Of a stretch of DNA of 64,000 bases, positions 1 through 7,992 are shown one piece after another. Numbering within the stretch: the stretch's first letter is position 1; each line of letters starts with the position of its first letter. Source of the stretch: Polaribacter sp. HaHaR_3_91 (GTDB taxonomy: Bacteria; Bacteroidota; Bacteroidia; Flavobacteriales; Flavobacteriaceae); the NCBI RefSeq assembly GCF_019278525.1, contig NZ_CP058986.1:1522001-1586000 (forward strand), written 5' to 3'. The notes beneath the pieces are model-generated. The model saw only the letters and a program-made list of their open reading frames with translations, made no database searches and was not told the DNA's origin. A program made the position numbers and the translations under genes.

Positions 1-97
1 AGGTTAATTGATTGTTTATCAGTGATGTGAGAAAAGGTTTAACAGTTGGGTATAATGTTTGAAAATATTAACAAGAGCTTAAAGCAGAATATATTCT

Positions 98-105
98 TAT
101 TTTTG
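98..105 (+). promoter_or_regulatory. Candidate -7 box upstream of leuC
   Basis: TATTTTTG fits the Bacteroidota sigma-A -7 consensus TAnnTTTG and ends 38 bases before the leuC ATG. I see no TTTG at a proper -33 distance, so this is a weak call; the operon may also be read through from genes left of the window. Confidence 0.3.
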
Positions 106-143
106 GTAGCTGATTATCATTTAAATAATTAAAGAACAAACAA

Positions 144-1550
144 ATGGCAAATACATTATTTGACAAAGTATGGGATTCACACGTTGTTCGTCAAGTTAAA
201 GACGGACCAGATGTGTTTTTTATAGATCGTCATTTTATTCACGAAGTTACTAGTCCTGTAGCTTTCTTAGGATTAGAAAGTAGAGGAAACAGTGTTGTAT
301 ATCCTGAGCGTACATTCGCAACGGCAGATCACAACACCCCAACCATAAATCAACATTTACCTGTAGAAGATCCTTTATCTGCAAATCAGTTAGATGCTTT
401 AGAAAGAAATGCAAAAAAGCATGGTATTTCTCACTGGGGATTAGGAGATCTTAATAACGGAATTGTACACGTTGTAGGTCCTGAAAACGGAATTACGTTA
501 CCTGGAGCAACTATTGTTTGTGGAGACTCTCATACATCTACACATGGTGCTTTTGGTGCTATTGCCTTTGGTATTGGTACTTCGGAAGTAGAAATGGTAT
601 TGTCTACACAATGTATTATGCAGCCAAAACCTAAAGCGATGCGTATTAACGTAAACGGTAAATTAGGTTTAGGAGTTACTGCAAAAGATGTTGCTTTATA
701 CATTATTGCAAAACAAACTACTTCTGGTGCAACAGGTTATTTTGTTGAATATGCAGGAGATGTTTTTGAAGATATGTCTATGGAAGGTCGTATGACTGTG
801 TGTAACTTATCTATTGAGATGGGAGCACGTGGAGGTATGATTGCTCCGGATGCTAAAACATACGAGTATTTAAAAGGGCGTGCTCAAACTCCTAAGGGAG
901 CAGATTGGGACAAGGCTATGAAATATTGGGAAACTTTATATACAGAAGAAGGAGCAGAATTTGATGTTGAGTTTAATTACGATGCAGCTGATATTGAGCC
1001 AATGATTACGTATGGTACAAACCCAGGAATGGGAATGGGCGTTACTAAATCAATTCCTACTGCAGAAAGTTTAGAAGGTGGTGTAGAAACTTATAAAAAA
1101 TCATTAGGATATATGTCTTTTAACGAAGGTGATTCTATGATTGGTAAAGAAATTGACTTTGTATTTTTAGGTTCTTGTACAAACGGACGTATAGAAGACT
1201 TTAGAGGATTCTGTTCTATTGTAAAAGGAAGACAAAAAGCACCTAATGTTACGGCTTGGTTAGTACCAGGATCACATAAAGTAGTAGATCAAATTAAAGC
1301 AGAAGGTTTAGATAAAATTATTACAGACGCAGGTTTTGTTTTAAGAGAACCAGGTTGTTCGGCTTGTTTGGCAATGAATGATGATAAAGTTCCTTCAGGA
1401 AAATTATCTGTTTCAACATCAAACAGAAACTTCGAAGGAAGACAAGGACCAGGATCTAGAACTTTATTAGCCTCTCCTTTAGTTGCTGCAGCATCTGCAG
1501 TAAATGGAGTTGTAACGGATCCAAGAACAATTTTAAACGCTAACGCTTAA
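144..1550 (+). CDS. leuC: 3-isopropylmalate dehydratase large subunit
   Basis: Large subunit of the isopropylmalate isomerase of leucine synthesis, which converts 2-isopropylmalate to 3-isopropylmalate with LeuD. The 468-residue length is normal for the family. The 4Fe-4S ligands are visible as C345 in GSCTNGR and C405/C408 in PGCSAC, and the [12 protein letters not shown] stretch around 127-138 is the aconitase-family signature. It is the first complete gene of a leuC-leuD-leuA-like-leuB run, with 11 bases before leuD. ATG at 144 gives the usual N-terminus. No Shine-Dalgarno site is seen, as expected for Bacteroidota. Confidence 0.97.
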   Translation: MANTLFDKVWDSHVVRQVKDGPDVFFIDRHFIHEVTSPVAFLGLESRGNSVVYPERTFATADHNTPTINQHLPVEDPLSANQLDALERNAKKHGISHWGLGDLNNGIVHVVGPENGITLPGATIVCGDSHTSTHGAFGAIAFGIGTSEVEMVLSTQCIMQPKPKAMRINVNGKLGLGVTAKDVALYIIAKQTTSGATGYFVEYAGDVFEDMSMEGRMTVCNLSIEMGARGGMIAPDAKTYEYLKGRAQTPKGADWDKAMKYWETLYTEEGAEFDVEFNYDAADIEPMITYGTNPGMGMGVTKSIPTAESLEGGVETYKKSLGYMSFNEGDSMIGKEIDFVFLGSCTNGRIEDFRGFCSIVKGRQKAPNVTAWLVPGSHKVVDQIKAEGLDKIITDAGFVLREPGCSACLAMNDDKVPSGKLSVSTSNRNFEGRQGPGSRTLLASPLVAAASAVNGVVTDPRTILNANA

Positions 1551-1561
1551 TAAAGAAAAAC

Positions 1562-2161
1562 ATGGCTTACGATAAATTTGACGTACTAACAAGTACAGCA
1601 TATCCTTTACCTACAGAAAATGTAGATACAGATCAAATAATTCCTGCTCGTTTCTTAAAAGCAACTGAGCGTGTAGATTTTGATGTCAATTTTTTCCGTG
1701 ATTGGAGATTTGAACAAGACGGAACACCTAAAGCAGATTTTCCTTTAAACAAAGAAATTTATGCCGGTTCTAAAATATTAGTAGGAGGTAGAAACTTTGG
1801 TTCTGGTTCTTCTAGAGAGCATGCAGCTTGGTCTGTGTACGATTTTGGTTTACGTTGTGTAATTTCATCTGCATTTGCAGATATCTTTAAAAACAACTGT
1901 TTAAATGTAGGGGTTTTACCTGTGCAAGTTTCTGCAGCATTTGCAGATACATTATTTGCTGCAATTATGGCAGATCCTAAAACAGAAATTAAAGTAGATT
2001 TACCTAACCAAACAGTAACTTTAATTGCTACAGGTGAATCTGAATCTTTTGTAATTAATACCTACAAAAAAGACAATATGTTAAACGGTTTTGATGATAT
2101 TGATTACTTAAAAAACATCGAAAACGAAATTTCTGCTTTTGCTGAAACAAGACCATTTTAA
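1562..2161 (+). CDS. leuD: 3-isopropylmalate dehydratase small subunit
   Basis: Small (swivel-domain) subunit that completes the LeuC active site in leucine synthesis. The 199-residue length is typical. Family motifs include NVDTDQIIPARFLK near the N-terminus and GGRNFGSGSSREHA in the middle, which holds the substrate-binding loop. It lies 11 bases after leuC and 20 bases before the next ATG, so co-translation in one operon is likely. The N-terminus contains the Tyr-Pro-Leu-Pro segment common in flavobacterial LeuD. Nothing unusual. Confidence 0.96.
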   Translation: MAYDKFDVLTSTAYPLPTENVDTDQIIPARFLKATERVDFDVNFFRDWRFEQDGTPKADFPLNKEIYAGSKILVGGRNFGSGSSREHAAWSVYDFGLRCVISSAFADIFKNNCLNVGVLPVQVSAAFADTLFAAIMADPKTEIKVDLPNQTVTLIATGESESFVINTYKKDNMLNGFDDIDYLKNIENEISAFAETRPF

Positions 2162-2181
2162 GAATACTTTTTAGGTTGAAT

Positions 2182-3702
2182 ATGGCTAAAAGAAAGATTG
2201 AAATAATGGATACGACACTACGTGATGGAGAACAAACATCAGGAGTGTCGTTTTCAGTTTCCGAAAAATTAACAATCGCAAAATTACTTTTAGAAGAATT
2301 AAAAGTAGATCGTTTAGAAATAGCATCTGCAAGAGTTTCTGAAGGAGAATTAGAAGCTGTTAAAAAAATAACTTCTTGGGCTTCTGAACAAAATTGTTTA
2401 GATAAAATAGAAGTATTAACTTTTGTTGATGGAGGAAAATCTATCGATTGGATGCTAGATGCTGGAGCTAAAGTTCAGAATTTATTAACCAAAGGATCTT
2501 TAAACCACTTAACACATCAACTTAAAAAAACGCCAGCACAACATTTTGCAGATATTAAAGCAAATATTGAGGCGGCTGCTACGCATAACATTAAAACCAA
2601 TGTCTATTTAGAAGATTGGTCTAACGGAATGCGTACTTCTAAAGAATACGTTTTTGAATATTTAGATTTCTTAACAGTTCAAAATATAGAACGTGTTTTA
2701 TTACCAGATACTTTAGGAGTTTTAACACACGATGAAACTTTTAAATTCATTTCTGAAGTTAGAGAAAAATACCCAACAACTCATTTCGATTTTCATGGTC
2801 ATAATGATTATGATTTAGGAGTTGCCAATGTTATGGAAGCTATAAAAGCAGGTGCAAATGGTTTGCATTTAACCATAAATGGGATGGGAGAACGTGCAGG
2901 AAATGCACCAATGGCAAGTGTTATTGCTGTAATTAATGATTTTTTAAAGGATGTAAAAATCACTGTTAATGAAAAAGCATTAAATAAAGTTAGTAAGCTT
3001 GTAGAAACCTTTTCTGGTTTTCGTATTCCTGTAAACAAACCTGTTGTAGGTGCAAATGTTTTTACGCAAACTGCCGGAATTCATGCAGATGGAGACAATA
3101 AAAACAACCTGTATTTTAATGATTTAATGCCAGAACGTTTTGGTAGAAAACGAAAATATGCATTAGGAAAAACATCTGGAAAGGCAAATATTCAGAAGAA
3201 TTTACAAGATTTAGGTCTGAGTTTAAATGATGAAGAGCTAAGGAAAGTTACCCAAAGAATTATTGAATTAGGCGACAAAAAAGAAGTCGTTTCTCAAGAA
3301 GATTTACCTTATATTATTTCTGATGTTTTAGACAGTAATGCTATAGAAAAGCGCGTTGTTGTAGAAAATTATGTTTTAGGACATGCAAAAGGAATGAAAC
3401 CATCTACCACTTTACAATTAAGAGTAGAAGGCGTACAATATGAAGCACATGCACAAGGAGACGGGCAGTTTGATGCCTTTATGAATGCTTTGCGTAAATT
3501 GTATAAAAAACATAGTAAAAGGGATTTACCGGCTTTAATTGATTATGCGGTAAGAATTCCTCCGGGAAGTAATTCTGATGCTTTGTGTGAAACAATTATC
3601 ACTTGGAAATTAGAAGAAAAAGAATTTATTACTCGTGGATTAGATTCAGATCAAACAGTATCTGCAATTAAATCCACTGAGAAAATGTTGAATATTATTT
3701 AA
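2182..3702 (+). CDS. 2-isopropylmalate synthase family enzyme with regulatory domain
   Basis: DRE-TIM metallolyase of the isopropylmalate/citramalate synthase family, expected to condense acetyl-CoA with a 2-oxoacid. DTTLRDGEQ lies at residues 10-18. The metal-binding HGH (H205, H207) is followed by NGMGERAGN. A C-terminal LeuA regulatory (allosteric) domain occupies roughly residues 390-506. I chose ATG 2182 over TTG 2176 because it is only two codons later and gives the standard MAKRKIEIMDTTLRDG start. The place between leuD and leuB supports a leucine role. A citramalate synthase role cannot be excluded, and a separate canonical LeuA may lie outside the window, so I leave the symbol blank. 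Confidence 0.88.
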   Translation: MAKRKIEIMDTTLRDGEQTSGVSFSVSEKLTIAKLLLEELKVDRLEIASARVSEGELEAVKKITSWASEQNCLDKIEVLTFVDGGKSIDWMLDAGAKVQNLLTKGSLNHLTHQLKKTPAQHFADIKANIEAAATHNIKTNVYLEDWSNGMRTSKEYVFEYLDFLTVQNIERVLLPDTLGVLTHDETFKFISEVREKYPTTHFDFHGHNDYDLGVANVMEAIKAGANGLHLTINGMGERAGNAPMASVIAVINDFLKDVKITVNEKALNKVSKLVETFSGFRIPVNKPVVGANVFTQTAGIHADGDNKNNLYFNDLMPERFGRKRKYALGKTSGKANIQKNLQDLGLSLNDEELRKVTQRIIELGDKKEVVSQEDLPYIISDVLDSNAIEKRVVVENYVLGHAKGMKPSTTLQLRVEGVQYEAHAQGDGQFDAFMNALRKLYKKHSKRDLPALIDYAVRIPPGSNSDALCETIITWKLEEKEFITRGLDSDQTVSAIKSTEKMLNII

Positions 3703-3712
3703 AAAATGTCAT

Positions 3713-3740
3713 TTGCTATTAGCAGTTTGCTATTAGCTAA
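3713..3740 (+). repeat. Heptad repeat block A1 (TTGCTAT/TAGCAGT type)
   Basis: Four consecutive 7-mers, TTGCTAT TAGCAGT TTGCTAT TAGCTAA, begin 10 bases after the stop codon of the isopropylmalate synthase gene. All share a G-C dinucleotide at the same position. They face a second, inverted heptad block at 3775-3805. Confidence 0.75.
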
Positions 3741-3774
3741 AAAATAAATTAATTAAATTATCTGCTGTTTATTG

Positions 3775-3805
3775 AGCCAACGGCCAATAGCGAACAGCTA
3801 AAAGC
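3775..3805 (-). repeat. Heptad repeat block A2, inverted relative to A1
   Basis: AGCCAAC GGCCAAT AGCGAAC AGCTAAA AGC is period 7 with the invariant pattern NGCNAAN. Read on the minus strand it resembles block A1 (for example GCTATTGGC), so the two blocks form an imperfect inverted repeat just before leuB. Confidence 0.7.
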
Positions 3806-3813
3806 TTAAACAC

Positions 3814-4869
3814 ATGAAATTAAATATCGCATTATTAGCAGGAGACGGAATAGGACCTGAAGTAATTGATCAAGCAGTAAAAGTATCTGATGCAATTGCT
3901 AAGAAATTTAACCACGAAATTACTTGGAATCCAGCTTTAACCGGTGCTGCTGCTATTGATGCAGTTGGAGAACCTTATCCAGATGCAACACATGATATTT
4001 GTGTCGCTTCAGATGCTGTTTTGTTTGGTGCAATTGGGCATCCTAAGTATGATAATGATCCTTCTGCAACGGTTCGTCCAGAACAAGGTTTGTTAAAAAT
4101 GCGTAAAAAATTAGGTTTGTTTGCAAATGTAAGACCAACGTTTACGTTTCCTTCTTTGTTAGATAAATCTCCTTTAAAAAGAGAAAGAATAGAAGGAACT
4201 GATTTGGTTTTTTTACGTGAATTAACTGGAGGGATTTACTTTGGTGAAAAAGGTAGAAGAGACGAGGGAGAAACTGCATTTGACAATTGTGTATACACAA
4301 GAGCTGAGGTTCAAAGATTGGCTGTAAAAGGTTTTGAATTGGCAATGACTCGTTCTAAGAAATTATGTTGTGTAGATAAAGCAAACGTTTTAGAAACATC
4401 TCGTTTATGGAGAGAAACGGTACAGGCTATGGAAAAAGATTATCCAGAAGTTGAAGTTTCTTATGAATTTGTAGATGCAGTTGCAATGCGTTTGGTACAA
4501 TGGCCAAATAGTTATGACGTACTAATTACTGAAAACTTATTTGGAGATATTTTAACGGATGAAGCTTCTGTAATTTCTGGTTCTATGGGATTAATGCCTT
4601 CTGCTTCTGTAGGAACTGAGAATGCTTTATTTGAGCCAATACACGGTTCTTATCCGCAAGCAACAGGTTTAAATATAGCAAACCCAATGGCTACTGTTTT
4701 ATCTGCAGCAATGATGTTTGAAAATTTTGGTTTACAAGAAGAAGGAAAAGCAATTAGAGCGGCTGTTAATAAAGCTTTAGAAGCAGGTTTTGTAACAGAA
4801 GATTTAGCAGACGGAGGAAAATCTTACGGAACACAAGAAGTAGGAGACTGGTTAGCTAAAAATATCTAG
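3814..4869 (+). CDS. leuB: 3-isopropylmalate dehydrogenase
   Basis: NAD-dependent oxidative decarboxylation of 3-isopropylmalate, the third step of leucine synthesis. The 351-residue length is typical. It starts with LLAGDGIGPEV, carries the LRKKLGLFANVRP arginine segment that binds the malate moiety, and has the metal-binding TENLFGDILTDEAS (aspartates) and GSMGLMPSAS motifs. It is separated from the preceding gene by 111 bases holding two inverted heptad blocks, so its level may be set separately. A strong bidirectional terminator follows at 4971-5002. Confidence 0.97.
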   Translation: MKLNIALLAGDGIGPEVIDQAVKVSDAIAKKFNHEITWNPALTGAAAIDAVGEPYPDATHDICVASDAVLFGAIGHPKYDNDPSATVRPEQGLLKMRKKLGLFANVRPTFTFPSLLDKSPLKRERIEGTDLVFLRELTGGIYFGEKGRRDEGETAFDNCVYTRAEVQRLAVKGFELAMTRSKKLCCVDKANVLETSRLWRETVQAMEKDYPEVEVSYEFVDAVAMRLVQWPNSYDVLITENLFGDILTDEASVISGSMGLMPSASVGTENALFEPIHGSYPQATGLNIANPMATVLSAAMMFENFGLQEEGKAIRAAVNKALEAGFVTEDLADGGKSYGTQEVGDWLAKNI

Positions 4870-4970
4870 GATTATTTATATCCGTTAGAGCTCAGTTTAA
4901 AACTTATTGAGGTTTTAAAACTTTAAACAAGTTATTCTTCTTTACGCAACGAGACAAAAAGTACATATAT

Positions 4971-5002
4971 AAAAAAAGGTTCGCAATTTGCGAACCTTTT
5001 TT
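4971..5002. terminator. Bidirectional intrinsic terminator
   Basis: Perfect 9-bp stem GGTTCGCAA / TTGCGAACC with a 1-base loop, flanked by an A run on the left and a T run on the right. It works in both directions and separates convergent leuB (+) and mutS2-like (-). Confidence 0.9.
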
Positions 5003-5021
5003 AGTTTTAAAATGTATGTTA

Positions 5022-7235
5022 TTATTTTGTTTTTTTAGCTCGTTTTACTAACTCCAGTTTGTCTGTAGTTGTTTTTGTGGTAAAGAAACCATAATTAATA
5101 GTTACTTTTTTCTTATCAATTTTATCGATTGTACCTACAGAGTTCGAGCCAATAACTTTTACACTATCATCAATTTGATAAATGTACTCAGATTTTTCTT
5201 TGGCTATTTTAGCTTCTTCTATTTTCTTTTCTTTTCTAACTTCTACAACTTTTTGTAATACTTCTTTTTCTACTTTTTTAATAATTTCTTGCTGTTGTTT
5301 TTCTGCAACTTTAGCTTTTTGTTTTTGCGCTTTGGTTTTAGGTGCCAAAGGTTTTTTCATTACTTGTTTTACCTTTAAATCTGCAACCCATTTATTAAAA
5401 TTAGTATTTAATTCCTTTTTATTATTAGTTTGAAAGTATTTATTAAGCAGTTCATTTGTTTTTCTACCTAAAGAAAGCATTCTTTGGTTTTGATCATACA
5501 GTTCTTGAAAACCAGATAATTTATCTTGAACACGTTGTTCTTTTTCCTGTAAATTATCTAAATGTTCTTGCCCTTTAAATTTTTGTTGTTCTAAATTATC
5601 AGAATGTTTTTGCAATCTATTACGTTCTTTTTGAAGCTTAGAAATCGTTTTATCTAAACGTACTTTCTCTGTCTCAACACGTTTTTTAGCTTTATTGATA
5701 ATACTAAACGGAATTCCGTTTTTCTGAGCAACTTCAAACGTAAAAGAACTACCTGCTTGTCCTATAAATAACCTATAAAGCGGTTCTAAAGTACGTTCAT
5801 CAAACTGCATGTTTGCGTTGGTAACATTCTCTAATTCGTTTGCCAATACCTTTAAGTTGGAGTAGTGGGTGGTTATAATCCCGAAGGCTTTTTTATAATA
5901 AAATTCTTCTAAGAAAATCTCTGCCAAAGCACCACCTAATTCAGGATCTGAACCCGTACCAAATTCATCAATTAAAAATAAGGTGTTTGCGCCACATTTA
6001 CGTAAAAAATTACGCATGTTTTTTAAACGATAACTATACGTACTAAGTTGATTTTCTATGGATTGATTATCTCCAATATCAGTTAGAACGGTATCGAAAA
6101 TATATGTTTGACTGCGCTCATCAACAGGAATTAAAATACCACTTTGCAGCATTATTTGCAATAAACCAATGGTTTTTAAAGTGATACTTTTTCCACCAGC
6201 ATTAGGACCCGAAATAACAATAATTTGCTGTTTTTCGTTCAGTTCTATACTTTGAGAAATGGTAGGTAAATCTTGTTTTTTATTTTTTCTCCATAATATG
6301 GGATGATATGCGTTCTTGAAGAATATTTTTTTCTCTCTAGTTATTTTAGGCAAAACGGCATTCATTTCTACGGCGTATTTTGCTTTTGCTCCAACTACAT
6401 CAATATGGATTAAAAAAGAAAGGTATTCTTCTAATAAATAAACATAAGGACGAACAGTAGCAGATAATGCACGTAAAATCTTTACAATTTCTTGCTTTTC
6501 ATCATAAATTAAATTTTGATATTCTCTAGAGTATGCAAGTGTTGCTTGTGGTGCAATATAAACGATGTTACCAGATTTTGAAGAACCTAATAAACTACCT
6601 GCAACTTTTTTTCTGTGCATAGCAGAAACTGCTAAAACTCGCTGATTGTCTACAACGGTTTCTTTTATATCATCTAAATGACCCGCAGAAATAGCTCTAG
6701 ATAAAGCACTAGAAAAACTCGCACCAATTTTTCCACGTACATTATTAATGTCTTTTCTTATTTGTCTTAAAGCGTCTGAAGCATTATTTTTTACTTCACC
6801 AGAAATATCAATAATTTTTTTGATTTCATCATCTATAAAAGTAGTGAATTCAATTTCTTGTGAAAGTTCGAAAAAAGTAGGGAATTGCACATTAAATTTC
6901 TTGAAAAACTTAATCAATTCGTTTACAGTTAAAGAAGTAGTGGAAATTTTTAAAAATGCATCGGTTTCTACAAAGCTATTTTCTATAGCCAAACGTTTTA
7001 CATTTTCTGTAATATTATCGAAACTATGGTTAGGAATTCTATTTTCACTTTCAAAAGAAGAAACGTATTCGTTTACCAAATACAACTCTTTAAAAAGTGC
7101 TCTTTTATTAATGATAGGTTCAATTTCAGTAACCTGTTCTTTACCCAAACCAGAAATACAATGTTCTGCAACATGTTGTAAAACTGTAGAAAATTCTAAA
7201 TCTTGTAATGTCTTGGATGATATATTATTGTTCAA
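5022..7235 (-). CDS. MutS2-family DNA-binding ATPase without Smr domain
   Basis: MutS-superfamily ATPase of the MutS2 branch, which acts on branched DNA or, in some bacteria, collided ribosomes. Walker A GPNAGGKS is at 343-350, Walker B LFLIDEFGTGSDP around 419-431, and the conserved TTHYSN histidine at 457. A long charged coiled coil covers about 515-610. The C-terminus (about 685-737) is a small KOW/SH3-like segment. The Smr endonuclease domain that ends typical MutS2 proteins (about 780 residues) is not present. The gene is 12 bases downstream of the LytTR regulator gene and probably lies in its transcript. It ends at a bidirectional terminator. Confidence 0.9.
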   Translation of the reverse strand: MNNNISSKTLQDLEFSTVLQHVAEHCISGLGKEQVTEIEPIINKRALFKELYLVNEYVSSFESENRIPNHSFDNITENVKRLAIENSFVETDAFLKISTTSLTVNELIKFFKKFNVQFPTFFELSQEIEFTTFIDDEIKKIIDISGEVKNNASDALRQIRKDINNVRGKIGASFSSALSRAISAGHLDDIKETVVDNQRVLAVSAMHRKKVAGSLLGSSKSGNIVYIAPQATLAYSREYQNLIYDEKQEIVKILRALSATVRPYVYLLEEYLSFLIHIDVVGAKAKYAVEMNAVLPKITREKKIFFKNAYHPILWRKNKKQDLPTISQSIELNEKQQIIVISGPNAGGKSITLKTIGLLQIMLQSGILIPVDERSQTYIFDTVLTDIGDNQSIENQLSTYSYRLKNMRNFLRKCGANTLFLIDEFGTGSDPELGGALAEIFLEEFYYKKAFGIITTHYSNLKVLANELENVTNANMQFDERTLEPLYRLFIGQAGSSFTFEVAQKNGIPFSIINKAKKRVETEKVRLDKTISKLQKERNRLQKHSDNLEQQKFKGQEHLDNLQEKEQRVQDKLSGFQELYDQNQRMLSLGRKTNELLNKYFQTNNKKELNTNFNKWVADLKVKQVMKKPLAPKTKAQKQKAKVAEKQQQEIIKKVEKEVLQKVVEVRKEKKIEEAKIAKEKSEYIYQIDDSVKVIGSNSVGTIDKIDKKKVTINYGFFTTKTTTDKLELVKRAKKTK

Positions 7236-7247
7236 AAAAAGTCGATT

Positions 7248-7991
7248 TTATTGCGAACACAAATCTATAAATTCTTTTCGTTTGGTTTTAGAAACTGGCA
7301 CTCTTTTTTTGTTCTCTAATATTATATATCCTTCATTCTCAAAATGACGCACTTTTTCTAGGTTTATAATGTGAGATTTATGGCATTTGTAGAAGAAGTT
7401 ATTCATCATCTTTTCATACTTCCCTATATTATAAGAGCTTACGATTTCTGTGTTGTCTATAAGATGAATCTTGGTATAACCGTCAAATCCTTCTATATGT
7501 ATCACTTCTTTTTGAGGAATAAAAGAAACACCTTTAATAGTTGGTATAATTAACTTGTTTGAGTTAGAATTTGTTTCTGCAATAAACTGTAAAAGGTTTG
7601 CATTTTTTTCGTTCTCGTGTTTTAAAGTGATACTTTCTTTTGCTTTATGAACAGCTTTTATTAAATCATCATCATCTATTGGTTTTAAGATATAACCAAT
7701 AGCACATTTTTTAAAGGCTTCTATAGCATATTCGCTAAAAGCGGTGACAAAAATTACTTGAAAATTGATTTCTCTTAATTTAGATAACAATTCAAAACCA
7801 TCAATTCGGGGCATTTCTACATCTAAAAATAAAATATCAGGTTGTTGTTTTTTGATGTTGGAAATTGCTTCTTCTGGTTTTTGGTAGGTACCAATGATGG
7901 TTATATCTGGAAACAAATTGGCCATCTTTTTCTCCAATCCTTTTAGGTTAGAAATTTCATCATCAACAATAATAGCAGTGATTGTATTCAT
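7248..7991 (-). CDS. LytTR-family response regulator
   Basis: Two-component response regulator. The receiver domain (residues 1-120) has the acidic pair D10/D11, phospho-acceptor D57 in FLDVEMP, a conserved T83 and K103. A LytTR DNA-binding domain (about 145-245) follows, with FYKCHKSHIIN and VPVSKTKRKEF motifs. The start codon is one base from the stop of the sensor-kinase gene, so the two are co-translated and almost certainly partners. Targets are not visible; such regulators in flavobacteria often act on nearby or envelope genes. Confidence 0.93.
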   Translation of the reverse strand: MNTITAIIVDDEISNLKGLEKKMANLFPDITIIGTYQKPEEAISNIKKQQPDILFLDVEMPRIDGFELLSKLREINFQVIFVTAFSEYAIEAFKKCAIGYILKPIDDDDLIKAVHKAKESITLKHENEKNANLLQFIAETNSNSNKLIIPTIKGVSFIPQKEVIHIEGFDGYTKIHLIDNTEIVSSYNIGKYEKMMNNFFYKCHKSHIINLEKVRHFENEGYIILENKKRVPVSKTKRKEFIDLCSQ

Positions 7992-7992
7992 C

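Noticed and set aside
6748..7347. 199-codon plus-strand ORF across the MutS2 start
   Set aside because: It lies antisense to the conserved MutS2 and regulator genes and its sequence matches no known pattern.
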